This document shows positions 34,654 through 43,433 of a DNA stretch of 64,000 nucleotides, in pieces. The notes below the pieces were generated by a model, which was not told the DNA's origin, did not search any database, and worked only from the letters and a program-made list of their open reading frames with translations. Source of the stretch: Arthrobacter sp. ISL-5 (GTDB taxonomy: Bacteria > Actinomycetota > Actinomycetes > Actinomycetales > Micrococcaceae); NCBI RefSeq assembly GCF_018613835.1, contig NZ_JAGGPM010000032.1, forward strand, positions 62,001-126,000. The letters run 5' to 3'. Positions within the stretch are counted from its first letter, which is position 1, and each line of letters starts with the position of its first letter. Made by a program: the position numbers and the translations under genes.

Positions 34654-36299
34654 GCCCGGTCAACAACGACGACTCCTCCGGCAGGAACTTCAGGGAGGCC
34701 GGACGGCCGCTGACGCGCAAGGAAATCCGTGCCCGGGAGAAGGCCCTCACGGCGGAATCCGGCGACGTCGTTCCCGAGCAGGCTTACGAGTCCGGGGAGG
34801 ACACGGCACCGGAGATGCCTGGGCACAGCCCGTTGCCCGCCCAGTCCGCGCCTACTCAGTCCGCGCCGGCCCAGTCCGCGCCCGCAGCTGAGGCGCCCGC
34901 GCCGGCACCGCAGCGTGCGCCCGAGCCGGTGGTTGACCCTGAGCCCGTGCCTGCAACGGTGGCTGTGCCGCGGGTGCCGCCCGCTCCGCCGACGGTCCAG
35001 GAACCGGTCGTGGAGGAACCTGTCTTCCACGCTAACGAAGACCTGCATCATGCTGATGCCGACCTGCACCGGGCCGACGAAGACCTGCACCATGCTGACG
35101 CCGCAGAACCCGGCTACCAGGACCACCACCATGACGTGCACCCTGACACGTACGAGGACCATGACGCTCTTGAACACGAGGCCGTCGGGCACCAGCTGCT
35201 GGCCAATGCGGACAGCGGGACCACGGTGACCCGGCCTTCCAAGAAAGTCCGCCGACGACGCCGTCTTGTTGCGCTGCTGCTGTCCCTCGCACTTTTCGTC
35301 ACTGCCGCCGTCGTGGGTGCGCAGTTCCTCAAGCCGCTGCTCGGGGCCGACGGGCCCAGCGACTTTCCCGGCCCGGGAACGGGCCAGGTGAAGGTGGCGG
35401 TCCTGCCCGGCGAGGGGCCCGTCTCGGTTGCCGCGAAGCTTGAGGAAGCGAGGGTGGTGGCCAACGCCGACACCTTTGTCTCCGAACTGGCCGCCTCGGG
35501 CGGCACCCTTGCCCCCGGCGAGTACGACTTCAAGCAGGAAATGAAGAACGCCGACGCCGTGGCGGTCCTGCTCAACGCCGAACAGGCCAAGGTCATGTAC
35601 TTCGCCCTGAGCGCCGGACTCCGGATCGGAGAATCGCTGGAGGCAATCTCCGAAGGCTCCGGGATACCGGTCGCCCAGCTAAAGGCACTCAGCGATTCCC
35701 CCAAGCAGTTTGGCCTCCCCGCCAAGGCAAAGAACCTTGAGGGCTACCTGGCTCCGGGCGAGTACAGGTTCCCGCTCGGAACCGCCCCCAAGGCGATCCT
35801 GACCTCCCTGGTCAAGAGCACCACCGACGAGCTGAAGACACAGGGCGTCACCGACCCCGCCAAGCAGTATGACGTGGTCACGGTCGCGAGCATTGTGCAG
35901 GCAGAGGGCGGTCAGGCCGAGTACAAGGACGTTGCGGGCGCGATCTACAACCGGCTCAAGCCCAACAACACTGAGACGGCCGGGCTGATCCAGTCCGACG
36001 CCACGGTCACCTACGGCCTGGGCAGGAAAAGCTTCCACATCGACGAAGACGAAAAGGCGGACAAGTCCAACCCGTACAACACGTACGCGAACCAGGGACT
36101 GCCCGTGGGCCCCATCGGTTCGCCGGGGAAGACGGCCATCGATGCTGCGGCCAAGCCGAACAAAAATGAATACATGTACTGGGTGACCATCAACCTCGAC
36201 ACCAAGGAAACCAAATTCTCCAAAACGCTGGAGGAGCACAACCGTTACGTTGATCAGTACAACGCCTGGTGTGAGGCCAACCCGGGCCGCTGCGTATGA
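34650..36299 (+). CDS. mltG: Endolytic murein transglycosylase MltG
   Basis: Cell-wall enzyme thought to cut nascent glycan strands and set their length. The 549 residues comprise a long cytoplasmic N-terminus (1 to about 195) of low complexity, including a His/Asp-rich repeat (about 127-180), one membrane helix (about 205-225), and the YceG domain with VASIVQAEGG (family catalytic Glu), GAIYNRL, QSDATVTYGLG and NPYNTYANQGLPVGPIGSPG. GTG start overlapping ruvX; its stop overlaps aroE (ATGA). Confidence 0.93.
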   Translation: MSPVNNDDSSGRNFREAGRPLTRKEIRAREKALTAESGDVVPEQAYESGEDTAPEMPGHSPLPAQSAPTQSAPAQSAPAAEAPAPAPQRAPEPVVDPEPVPATVAVPRVPPAPPTVQEPVVEEPVFHANEDLHHADADLHRADEDLHHADAAEPGYQDHHHDVHPDTYEDHDALEHEAVGHQLLANADSGTTVTRPSKKVRRRRRLVALLLSLALFVTAAVVGAQFLKPLLGADGPSDFPGPGTGQVKVAVLPGEGPVSVAAKLEEARVVANADTFVSELAASGGTLAPGEYDFKQEMKNADAVAVLLNAEQAKVMYFALSAGLRIGESLEAISEGSGIPVAQLKALSDSPKQFGLPAKAKNLEGYLAPGEYRFPLGTAPKAILTSLVKSTTDELKTQGVTDPAKQYDVVTVASIVQAEGGQAEYKDVAGAIYNRLKPNNTETAGLIQSDATVTYGLGRKSFHIDEDEKADKSNPYNTYANQGLPVGPIGSPGKTAIDAAAKPNKNEYMYWVTINLDTKETKFSKTLEEHNRYVDQYNAWCEANPGRCV

Positions 36300-37156
36300 G
36301 CCTGCGTGCTGCCGTCCTGGGGCATCCGATCGGCCACTCCAAGTCACCGGCGCTGCACCTGGCCGCTTATGCGAAGCTTGGCGCCGACATCGGCTACACG
36401 GCGATCGACGTGACGGAGGAGTCCCTGCCCGCGTTCATGGAGTCCCTGCGCGCCGAGCCGGGCTGGCGCGGGCTGTCGGTGACCATGCCGCTCAAGAAGG
36501 CCATGGTCCGTGAAGTGGATGAGGTCCGCGGAGTGGCGCAGGTGCTCGGCGTCATCAACACGGTCGTCTTCGAATCCGTGGGGGAGTCCGGACGGCGGGT
36601 CGGCTACAACACCGATGTCGCGGGCATCGTCAACGCGCTGCGTAACGCCGGAGCGGTCGAGGCGCCTGCGGCGGTGGTCCTCGGCGGCGGCGGGACCGCG
36701 GCGGCGGCCGTGGCCGCCCTCCAGGAACTCGGCGCACGGTCTGTTGCCGTCTACGTCCGGGACACCGGCCGGGCGGCCGAGGCCAGGGCCGCGGCCAGCG
36801 GCCTGGGGATGGAGATCGCCGTGCGTCCCATATCGGAAGCCGTCGCCGCCCTGGCTGGCGCCGACGTCGTAATATCCACCTTGCCGCCCCGGGCGGCGGA
36901 CGGCATGGCTGCCGAGCTTGAGGTGCTGGGCACGACGACGGGCGGCGTCCTGCTGGACGTCGCCTACGATCCATGGCCCAGCCGGATCGCGGCCGTCTGG
37001 GAAGGCCTCGGCGGAACTGTGGTTGCCGGCCTGGAGATGCTGCTGTACCAGGCGGTGGAGCAGGTCCGCTACTTTACGGGCCGCGACGACGCCGCCAGCG
37101 CGGAAGTCATAGATGTGATGTGTGACGCAGTCGGGGCTCCCCGGCGCGTGTACTGA
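36296..37156 (+). CDS. aroE: Shikimate dehydrogenase
   Basis: Reduces 3-dehydroshikimate to shikimate. The 286-residue protein shows the substrate-binding start LGHPIGHSKSPALH, the catalytic Lys motif SVTMPLKK, the Asp in YNTDVAG, and the NADP-binding loop VLGGGGTAAAAVAAL. The ATG overlaps the mltG stop by four bases; aroC starts 26 bases later. It opens the aroE-aroC-aroK-aroB block. Confidence 0.94.
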   Translation: MSLRAAVLGHPIGHSKSPALHLAAYAKLGADIGYTAIDVTEESLPAFMESLRAEPGWRGLSVTMPLKKAMVREVDEVRGVAQVLGVINTVVFESVGESGRRVGYNTDVAGIVNALRNAGAVEAPAAVVLGGGGTAAAAVAALQELGARSVAVYVRDTGRAAEARAAASGLGMEIAVRPISEAVAALAGADVVISTLPPRAADGMAAELEVLGTTTGGVLLDVAYDPWPSRIAAVWEGLGGTVVAGLEMLLYQAVEQVRYFTGRDDAASAEVIDVMCDAVGAPRRVY

Positions 37157-37182
37157 CCGCCAGACATGGCAGGATGGATTGT

Positions 37183-38382
37183 ATGTTGCGTTGGTTGACT
37201 GCCGGTGAATCCCATGGTCCGGCACTGGTCGGAATTATCGAAGGCGTCCCCGCAGGTGTTGAACTCACCAGCGGGCAGATTGCCGATGCCCTGGCGCGCC
37301 GCCGCCTCGGCTATGGCCGGGGTGCCCGGATGAAGTTCGAGCAGGACGTGGTCACCATCCTTGGCGGAGTCCGCCACGGCATCACGCAGGGCGGCCCTGT
37401 CGCCGTCCAGGTGGGCAACACCGAATGGCCCAAGTGGGAGCAGATCATGTCTGCTGATCCCGTTGACCCCGAGGAACTCGCCGACCAGGCACGCAACGCC
37501 CCGCTCACCCGTCCCCGCCCGGGCCACGCGGACTTCACGGGCATGCAGAAGTACGGCTTCGATGAGGCCCGCCCGGTGCTTGAACGCGCCAGCGCCCGCG
37601 AGACCGCCACGCGCGTCGCCATGGGAACCGTCGCCGCACAGTTCCTGAAGCACCTGGGCATTGAACTCGTCAGCCACACGGTCTCCATTGCCAGCGTCAC
37701 GGTCCCCGAAGGCAGGCCCCTGCCGGTTCCCGCCAACGTCATTGCGCTCGACGCCGACCCCCTCCGCTGCTTCGACCGTGAAACGTCCGATGCCATGGTT
37801 GCCGAGATTGACGTCGCCCACAAGGAAGGCGAAACTCTCGGCGGAGTGGTGGAGGTCCTGGCCTACGGGCTGCCTCCGGGACTTGGCAGCTACGTCCACT
37901 GGGACCGCCGGCTGGATTCCCGCCTGGCCGCCGCCCTCATGGGCATCCAGGCCATCAAGGGCGTCGAAGTGGGGGACGGCTTCCTTACCGCCGCCCGCCG
38001 CGGATCCCAGGCCCACGACGAAATCATCAAGGATGAATACGGCAAGATCATCCGCACCAGCAACCGTGCCGGCGGCATCGAAGGCGGCATGAGCATCGGC
38101 GACGTCCTGCGTGTGCGGGCCGCCATGAAGCCGATCGCCACCGTGCCCCGGGCCCTGAAGACCATTGACGTGAGCACCGGGGAGGCCGCCAAGGCCCACC
38201 ACCAGCGTTCAGACGTGTGCGCCGTTCCGGCTGCCGGCGTGGTTGCTGAAGCCATGGTTGCCCTGGTCCTCGCCGAGGCCGTCACTGAAAAGTTCGGCGG
38301 CGATTCCGTGGCCGAGACTGCCCGCAACATCAAGGGCTACCTCGACAGCATTCCGGCGTCGCTGGACACGATCGGACGCTAG
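37183..38382 (+). CDS. aroC: Chorismate synthase
   Basis: FMN-dependent enzyme that makes chorismate from EPSP. The 399-residue protein begins MLRWLTAGESHGPAL and holds the signatures GRGARMKFEQD, RPRPGHADF, RASARETATRVAMG and SNRAGGIEGGMS. The ATG at 37183 is chosen over one at 37174 because AGGA lies 8 bases upstream and the conserved N-terminus begins there. The stop shares one base with the aroK GTG. Confidence 0.97.
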   Translation: MLRWLTAGESHGPALVGIIEGVPAGVELTSGQIADALARRRLGYGRGARMKFEQDVVTILGGVRHGITQGGPVAVQVGNTEWPKWEQIMSADPVDPEELADQARNAPLTRPRPGHADFTGMQKYGFDEARPVLERASARETATRVAMGTVAAQFLKHLGIELVSHTVSIASVTVPEGRPLPVPANVIALDADPLRCFDRETSDAMVAEIDVAHKEGETLGGVVEVLAYGLPPGLGSYVHWDRRLDSRLAAALMGIQAIKGVEVGDGFLTAARRGSQAHDEIIKDEYGKIIRTSNRAGGIEGGMSIGDVLRVRAAMKPIATVPRALKTIDVSTGEAAKAHHQRSDVCAVPAAGVVAEAMVALVLAEAVTEKFGGDSVAETARNIKGYLDSIPASLDTIGR

Positions 38383-39128
38383 TGCCTTCGAGCAATACGC
38401 CCTGTGCTGCAGGGGACCGGCCCATAGTGCTGATCGGACCCATGGCCGTTGGCAAGTCGGCGATCGGGCAACAGCTGGCACAACAGCTGGGCGCCCCCTT
38501 TGTTGACACTGACGCGGTCATCGTAGAAAACCACGGCTCCATCGCTGACATCTTCGCAGGGCGCGGCGAGCGGGTGTTCCGGGAGATTGAGGCACGGACT
38601 GTTGCCCGCGTCGTTGAAGAGGCGGCCGGCACCGCCACCGTGATTTCGCTCGGCGGCGGCTCGGTCCTGGACTCCGGAACCCAGCAGCTGCTGGACCGGT
38701 GCACGGTGGTCTACCTGGAATGCGATGCGGAGACCGTCGCAGCCAGGATTGCGAGGAATTCGGGCCGGCCGCTCCTCGCCGGCGACGGGATCCGCCGCTG
38801 GAAGACGCTGTTTGCCACCCGGCAACCCGTCTACGAACGCCTCGCAGACATCGTCGTCGACGTCCGTCAGGGAACCGTGCCGGAGCTGGGACGCCGGCTC
38901 GAAGCGGCGCTGGGCGCCTTCCTTGCCGGCGCCGGAACCGGCACCGGAGCGGGTAGCGCCGGAACAGACGCCACGGGAACGGACAGCGCAGGCGCAGGCG
39001 CAGGGACTGCAGGTGCGGCGAACCCAGCCGCGGAGAACATCAGCGCGGGATCGGCGGCCGGGGAAAACATGGCCGCGACTACGGCGGCCGGGGAATCCAC
39101 GGCCGCGAAACAGGAAGTTGAGAAGTGA
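38382..39128 (+). CDS. aroK: Shikimate kinase with long low-complexity tail
   Basis: Phosphorylates shikimate. The kinase part (residues 1 to about 182) has P-loop GPMAVGKSAIG, the Asp of DTDAVI, the Arg of GERVFREIE, and the GGGSVL motif. A further 65 or so residues are Gly/Ala/Thr/Ser-rich (for example GTGAGSAGTDATGTDSAGAG) and not part of the usual 165-185-residue enzyme. GTG start overlapping aroC by one base; the stop overlaps aroB by four. Confidence 0.93.
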   Translation: MPSSNTPCAAGDRPIVLIGPMAVGKSAIGQQLAQQLGAPFVDTDAVIVENHGSIADIFAGRGERVFREIEARTVARVVEEAAGTATVISLGGGSVLDSGTQQLLDRCTVVYLECDAETVAARIARNSGRPLLAGDGIRRWKTLFATRQPVYERLADIVVDVRQGTVPELGRRLEAALGAFLAGAGTGTGAGSAGTDATGTDSAGAGAGTAGAANPAAENISAGSAAGENMAATTAAGESTAAKQEVEK

Positions 39129-40213
39129 GCGAATCAACCGTCATCAAGGTCACGGGCGAGTCGGCCGGCGACAATTACGACGTCGTCGTTGGCCGCGGCC
39201 TGCTGGGCACCCTCCCGGAGCTGCTCGGTGAGCGCGTCCGGCGTGTCCTGGTCATCCACCCGCGTGCGCTCCGGCTCACCGGAGACACCGTCAGGGACGA
39301 ACTCGCCGCGGCGGGCTTCACTGCACTCACGGCGGAGATCCCGGACGCCGAAGAAGGCAAGCACATCCAGGTGGCCGCGTTCTGCTGGCAGGTGCTGGGC
39401 CAGAACGACTTCACCCGTTCCGACGCCGTCGTCTCGGTCGGGGGAGGAGCCGTCACGGACCTCGCGGGCTTCGTCGCCGCCACCTGGCTGCGCGGCGTCA
39501 AGGTCATCCACATGCCCACGAGCCTCCTCGGCATGGTGGACGCGTCGGTGGGCGGCAAGACCGGCATCAACACGGCCGAAGGCAAGAACCTCGTGGGCGC
39601 GTTCCACCCTCCCGCGGCCGTCCTCGCGGACCTTGACACCCTGAACACGCTGCCGAAAAACGAGATCATTTCCGGCATGGCGGAAGTCATCAAGTGCGGC
39701 TTCATTGCCGATCCGGCCATCCTCGATCTCGTGGAACAGAACCCGGAGGCCGTCACCGACCCCGGCTCGGACGTCCTTCGTGAGCTCATTGAGCGTGCCA
39801 TTGCCGTCAAGGCCCGGGTAGTGTCCGAGGACCTGAAGGAATCCGGCCTCCGCGAGATCCTCAACTACGGACACACCCTTGGCCATGCCATCGAACTCGT
39901 CGAGCGCTACTCCTGGCGCCACGGCGCGGCTGTCTCGGTGGGCATGATGTTCGCCGCAGAACTGTCCCGCAGCGTGGGCCGGCTCAGCGATGCCGACGCA
40001 GACCGCCACCGGAGCATCCTCGAGTCCCTTGGGCTGCCCGTCACCTACCGCCGCGACCGCTGGCAGGGGCTCCTGGACGGCATGCGCCGCGACAAGAAGT
40101 CACGCGGGGACCTGCTCCGTTTCGTGGTGCTCGACGGCGTCGGGAAGCCCGGCATCCTGGATGTTCCCGACACCTCCCTGCTTTTCGCCGCCTACCAGGA
40201 GATTGCCTCCTGA
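39125..40213 (+). CDS. aroB: 3-dehydroquinate synthase
   Basis: NAD- and metal-dependent cyclase of the shikimate pathway, 362 residues. Visible are the NAD loop GGGAVTDLAGFVAATWLRG, the segment TSLLGMVDASVGGKTGIN, the metal ligands in GMAEVIKCGF and LNYGHTLGHAIE, and RDKKSRG. Together with aroE, aroC and aroK it supplies most of the late pathway from one transcript. Coupled to neighbours on both sides. Confidence 0.97.
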   Translation: MSESTVIKVTGESAGDNYDVVVGRGLLGTLPELLGERVRRVLVIHPRALRLTGDTVRDELAAAGFTALTAEIPDAEEGKHIQVAAFCWQVLGQNDFTRSDAVVSVGGGAVTDLAGFVAATWLRGVKVIHMPTSLLGMVDASVGGKTGINTAEGKNLVGAFHPPAAVLADLDTLNTLPKNEIISGMAEVIKCGFIADPAILDLVEQNPEAVTDPGSDVLRELIERAIAVKARVVSEDLKESGLREILNYGHTLGHAIELVERYSWRHGAAVSVGMMFAAELSRSVGRLSDADADRHRSILESLGLPVTYRRDRWQGLLDGMRRDKKSRGDLLRFVVLDGVGKPGILDVPDTSLLFAAYQEIAS

Positions 40214-40731
40214 TGCGGGAGTTCGAGGGCGACACCATTGAGTGGCCTGCCGGCGGCTTCCCGGGAATCAGGATCAACCCGGAAACCCTTCTGCCGGAGA
40301 TCACCAACGCCGAAGCCTGCGCTGCGGCCCTTGAGTCGTCGACCGACCCGGCGGACCGGGTGTTCGTGCTGCTCGTTGAGGGGCACGCGCCGGACGCCGC
40401 CGAACTGCTCGCCGAAGCGCGGTATAAGAACCCGGAGTCGTTCCGGCTCCGGACCTTTGAAGCCGAGGTCCTCCGCGTGTCCCACCGCTTTGACCGCGCC
40501 GTTGAGCTGTTCAGGCAGCTGCTTGCGGAAGTGCCGGGCACGCCGAATGAGGCACTAGTGCACCAGTTTCTCGGCAGGACCCATTTCGCTTCCGGCCACA
40601 TCGGTGCTGCCGTGGAGTCGTTCGCCCGGGCGCTCGACCTGAGGGTTGCGCAGTCAGCCGACGCCGAGCTCATCTATTCGTCGACCGTGGCGCTTCAGCG
40701 GGCTCGGGACGTACTCGAACTGGCCTCCTGA
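40213..40731 (+). CDS. Tetratricopeptide-repeat protein
   Basis: A 172-residue protein made mainly of helical hairpins resembling TPR units (FRLRTFEAEVLRVSHRFDRAVELFRQLL; ALVHQFLGRTHFASGHIGAAVESFARALDL). It begins one base before the end of aroB, so the two are coupled. TPRs usually bind other proteins; the partner is unknown. Confidence 0.75.
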   Translation: MREFEGDTIEWPAGGFPGIRINPETLLPEITNAEACAAALESSTDPADRVFVLLVEGHAPDAAELLAEARYKNPESFRLRTFEAEVLRVSHRFDRAVELFRQLLAEVPGTPNEALVHQFLGRTHFASGHIGAAVESFARALDLRVAQSADAELIYSSTVALQRARDVLELAS

Positions 40732-40886
40732 CCGCGGCCGCCGGAGGGGGCCGACGGAGTGCGCCCGCATTTCCGCTAGAATGGTTCTTGGATTTTTGAT
40801 AAATACACGCTGGCGGGCCGTTCGGCATGCCTGCTTGGCATACGGCTGGCAGCTAGAAGCAGTCAGATACAAACCAGAGGAAACCA

Positions 40887-41450
40887 GTGGCAACCACAAA
40901 CGACATCAAGAACGGAACCGTCCTGAAGCTTGAGGGCCAGCTCTGGAACATCATCGAGTTCCAGCACGTCAAGCCGGGCAAGGGCGGCGCGTTCGTGCGC
41001 ACCAAGATGCGCAACGTTATGTCCGGCAAGGTGGTCGACAAGACCTTCAACGCCGGCCTCAAGATCGAAACCGCCACCGTGGACCGCCGCGATTACCAGT
41101 ACCTGTACCAGGACGGCGCGGACTTCGTCTTCATGGACACCCAGGACTACGACCAGATCACCGTCTCCGGTGCCACGGTGGGCGACGCCACCAACTTCAT
41201 GCTCGAAAACCAGATGGTCAACATCGCCATCCACGAAGGCACGCCGCTGTACATCGAACTGCCGCCGAGCGTTGTCCTCGAAATCACGTACACGGAGCCG
41301 GGCCTGCAGGGCGACCGCTCCTCCGCCGGGACCAAGCCGGCCACCCTCGAGACCGGCTACGAGATCCAGGTGCCGCTGTTCGTCGAGAACAACACCAAGG
41401 TCAAGGTCGACACCCGTGACGGCAGCTACCTGGGCAGGGTAAGCGAGTAG
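40887..41450 (+). CDS. efp: Translation elongation factor P
   Basis: Relieves ribosome stalling at proline runs. The 187-residue protein has the three-domain EF-P form, with the tip loop KPGKGGAFVRTK carrying the lysine (in GKGG) and the C-terminal signature TGYEIQVPLFVENNTKVKVDTRDGSYLGR. No EpmA/EpmB or other modification gene is nearby; the actinobacterial loop is thought to work unmodified. GTG start after AGAGGAAA; a TAGAAT at 40777-40782 may be its -10 element. It overlaps nusB by one base. Confidence 0.97.
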   Translation: MATTNDIKNGTVLKLEGQLWNIIEFQHVKPGKGGAFVRTKMRNVMSGKVVDKTFNAGLKIETATVDRRDYQYLYQDGADFVFMDTQDYDQITVSGATVGDATNFMLENQMVNIAIHEGTPLYIELPPSVVLEITYTEPGLQGDRSSAGTKPATLETGYEIQVPLFVENNTKVKVDTRDGSYLGRVSE

Positions 41451-41860
41451 TGAGCGCCCGCGGTAAAGCCCGTAACAGGGCTCTTGACGTCCTCTTCGAA
41501 GCGGAGCAGCGCTCTGTTTCCGCCTTTGACGTGCTTCGCGCGCGCCGGGAGAAGACCGACCAGATCGTCAACCCCTACACGCTCGAAATCGTCGAGGGCG
41601 TCGTTTCACTGCAGCCGGCCATCGATGAGTTCCTGGAAACGTACTCACAGGGCTGGACCCTGGAGCGCATGCCGTCCGTGGACCGCATCATCCTGCGGAT
41701 CGGCACCTGGGAACTGCTCTACAACGACGACGTGCCCGACGGCGTTGCCGTCAGCGAAGCCGTGGCCCTGGCCAAGACGCTTTCCACCGATGAGTCGCCG
41801 TCGTTCATCAACGGCCTGCTCGGGCGTCTCCAGCAGCTGAAGCCTTCACTGCTGGCCTGA
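41450..41860 (+). CDS. nusB: Transcription antitermination factor NusB
   Basis: All-helical RNA-binding factor of the rRNA antitermination complex, 136 residues: ARGKARNRALDVLFEAEQR at the N-terminus, the segment MPSVDRIILRIGTWELLY and the C-terminal ESPSFINGLLGRL. GTG start sharing a base with the efp stop. A perfect hairpin follows. Confidence 0.95.
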   Translation: MSARGKARNRALDVLFEAEQRSVSAFDVLRARREKTDQIVNPYTLEIVEGVVSLQPAIDEFLETYSQGWTLERMPSVDRIILRIGTWELLYNDDVPDGVAVSEAVALAKTLSTDESPSFINGLLGRLQQLKPSLLA

Positions 41861-41885
41861 CCTGCGCAGGTCATCAGCAGTACGG

Positions 41886-41919
41886 GAGAGCCCCGGCCAG
41901 TGAACTGGCCGGGGCTCTC
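41886..41919. terminator. Bidirectional hairpin between nusB and prsW
   Basis: Perfect 16-base arms around GA (41886-41901, 41904-41919). It sits between two convergent genes and can serve both; there is no long T-tract on either side. Confidence 0.75.
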
Positions 41920-41939
41920 TGCTGCCCGCTTCAGTCAGG

Positions 41940-41993
41940 TTTCACCGTCCGACGGCGTTTCACTGTGCCACGGCGTTTCACTGTCCGACGGCG
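41940..41993. repeat. Three 18-base tandem repeats at the prsW 3' end
   Basis: Units at 41940, 41958 and 41976, all close to TTTCACTGTCCGACGGCG. The last unit contains the prsW stop codon, so repeat slippage could move the stop or the downstream hairpin spacing. Confidence 0.85.
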
Positions 41994-43246
41994 GCGCGCA
42001 ACGCGACGAGTTCGTGCAGCTGCTGCACCTCGTCCTGCTGGTGTGCCTGGACGTCCCTGCCGCTGAGGATCCGCTGGCGGGTGAATGCCAGCCTCGTGGC
42101 TGCCTCGACGAACTCCTTCATCTGCGGCGCACGGTTGTAGGCGCCGGCCCAGCGCACGGCCTGCCGCCTGCCGCCGGGGGTGGCCAGCATCTCCACCTCG
42201 ACCGGCGTGAACCAGCCCGCGGCGGCGTACTCGAGCAGGCGCTGGCGGGTGAGGCGGGTTTCGGCGACCCGCAGCACCACGATGCAGGCCACCGCCAGCA
42301 GGAAGATGGGGACCTGAACCAGCACATACTGCGCCAGGAAGTCCTGCCCCATGCTGTTCCACCTGTTGTGCAGGATCATGGCGGGTATGAGTCCCACCAC
42401 GAAGGCCACAACCGATGCGCCCGAGTGCCAGCGGCGCGCCGCGAGCCCCATGATCAGGCCGGTGGTTCCCGTGAAGATGGCGTGGGCGAACGGGGACATC
42501 ACACCGCGCAGGAAGAAGATCTGGGCGAGGTCGCTGCCGGGCGTGCCCGACTCGGCGATGGCGCGGCCAAAGTAGAGGATGTTCTCGGTGAACGCGAAGC
42601 CGCCCGCGATGGTGAACGCGAACACCACCCCGTCCACCGGGCCGTCAAAGTTTTTCCGGGCCATCAGGAGCAGCAGGAGCAGGCCCAGGGACTTGGCGAA
42701 TTCCTCCACCACCGGAGCCTGGACCGTGGTCATGAAATCGCGAAAGGCGGCCTCGTCAGAGTACGGGGCAGCAAGGGCGAATACCGGCTGGATGAGCAGC
42801 GTCACGGCGATGGACACCGCGGCGCCCCACGTGAACGCAAAGAGGAGCAGCCTCTTCGGCTCAGGTTCCCAGCGGTCAATGATGTACACCGAGCCCAGCA
42901 CGGCGCCCAGCGGGATCAGCGATGCGGCGAAGCCGATGGCGAACCCGGTAGTGCCGGTGTTGGCCAGCAGGAAGGGCACCACCAGGAACAGGCTGACGAC
43001 GGCGAGGATTCCTCCGCCCACGACGAGCCCCAGCACGCCGCCCGACGCCCTCACGCCGACTGTGGACGCGGACGCCGGGATGACCTGGGCTACCGAACCC
43101 CCGCTGTGCCCGGGCGCCAGCCGGTAGTTCTGCGGCTGGACGTGACCCATCCAGCTGGGGTTGGCCTGTTCACGGAACTGCCACTGCGGGTCACCGGGGC
43201 GGTTGCCTGACGGGCCGGGCGCAGGCTGCTGCGGGTTCATCGACAT
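41978..43246 (-). CDS. PrsW-family intramembrane metalloprotease
   Basis: Polytopic membrane protein of 422 residues with about eight helices. PrsW motifs are present: VVEEFAKSLG (paired Glu), GFAFTENILYF, PFAHAIFTGTTG and ILHNRWN. PrsW relatives cut anti-sigma factors and similar membrane substrates; the substrate here is unknown. The N-terminal 45 residues are Pro/Gln/Gly-rich and the C-terminus is a soluble helical region. ATG at 43246 or 43240; neither has a strong ribosome site. Divergent from pyrR. Confidence 0.88.
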   Translation of the reverse strand: MSMNPQQPAPGPSGNRPGDPQWQFREQANPSWMGHVQPQNYRLAPGHSGGSVAQVIPASASTVGVRASGGVLGLVVGGGILAVVSLFLVVPFLLANTGTTGFAIGFAASLIPLGAVLGSVYIIDRWEPEPKRLLLFAFTWGAAVSIAVTLLIQPVFALAAPYSDEAAFRDFMTTVQAPVVEEFAKSLGLLLLLLMARKNFDGPVDGVVFAFTIAGGFAFTENILYFGRAIAESGTPGSDLAQIFFLRGVMSPFAHAIFTGTTGLIMGLAARRWHSGASVVAFVVGLIPAMILHNRWNSMGQDFLAQYVLVQVPIFLLAVACIVVLRVAETRLTRQRLLEYAAAGWFTPVEVEMLATPGGRRQAVRWAGAYNRAPQMKEFVEAATRLAFTRQRILSGRDVQAHQQDEVQQLHELVALRAAVGQ

Positions 43247-43401
43247 AGAGATGAGCCTATGCGGCGGGATGCGCGTCGCCAAAGGCCTGTTCGGCCGCAA
43301 GCTCCGGCCGCCGCAGGTGTGACCGACGACGCCTTCCGACCGGGCTGCGCCGGGGCGTCCGTGTGGTAATTTTGGAAGGCAAATGTTCCTTTTTTAATTC
43401 C

Positions 43402-43422
43402 GTCCCGTGAGGCGGGGAAAGG
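43402..43422 (+). promoter_or_regulatory. PyrR-binding RNA hairpin in the pyr leader
   Basis: GTCCCGTGAGGCGGGGAAAGG closely resembles the PyrR-binding loop consensus (GUCC-N-GNGAGGC). It ends at the ribosome-binding site GGGGAG of pyrR. As in mycobacteria, PyrR bound with UMP would be expected to block translation here; no attenuator terminator is visible. Confidence 0.8.
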
Positions 43423-43433
43423 GGAGACGAGCG

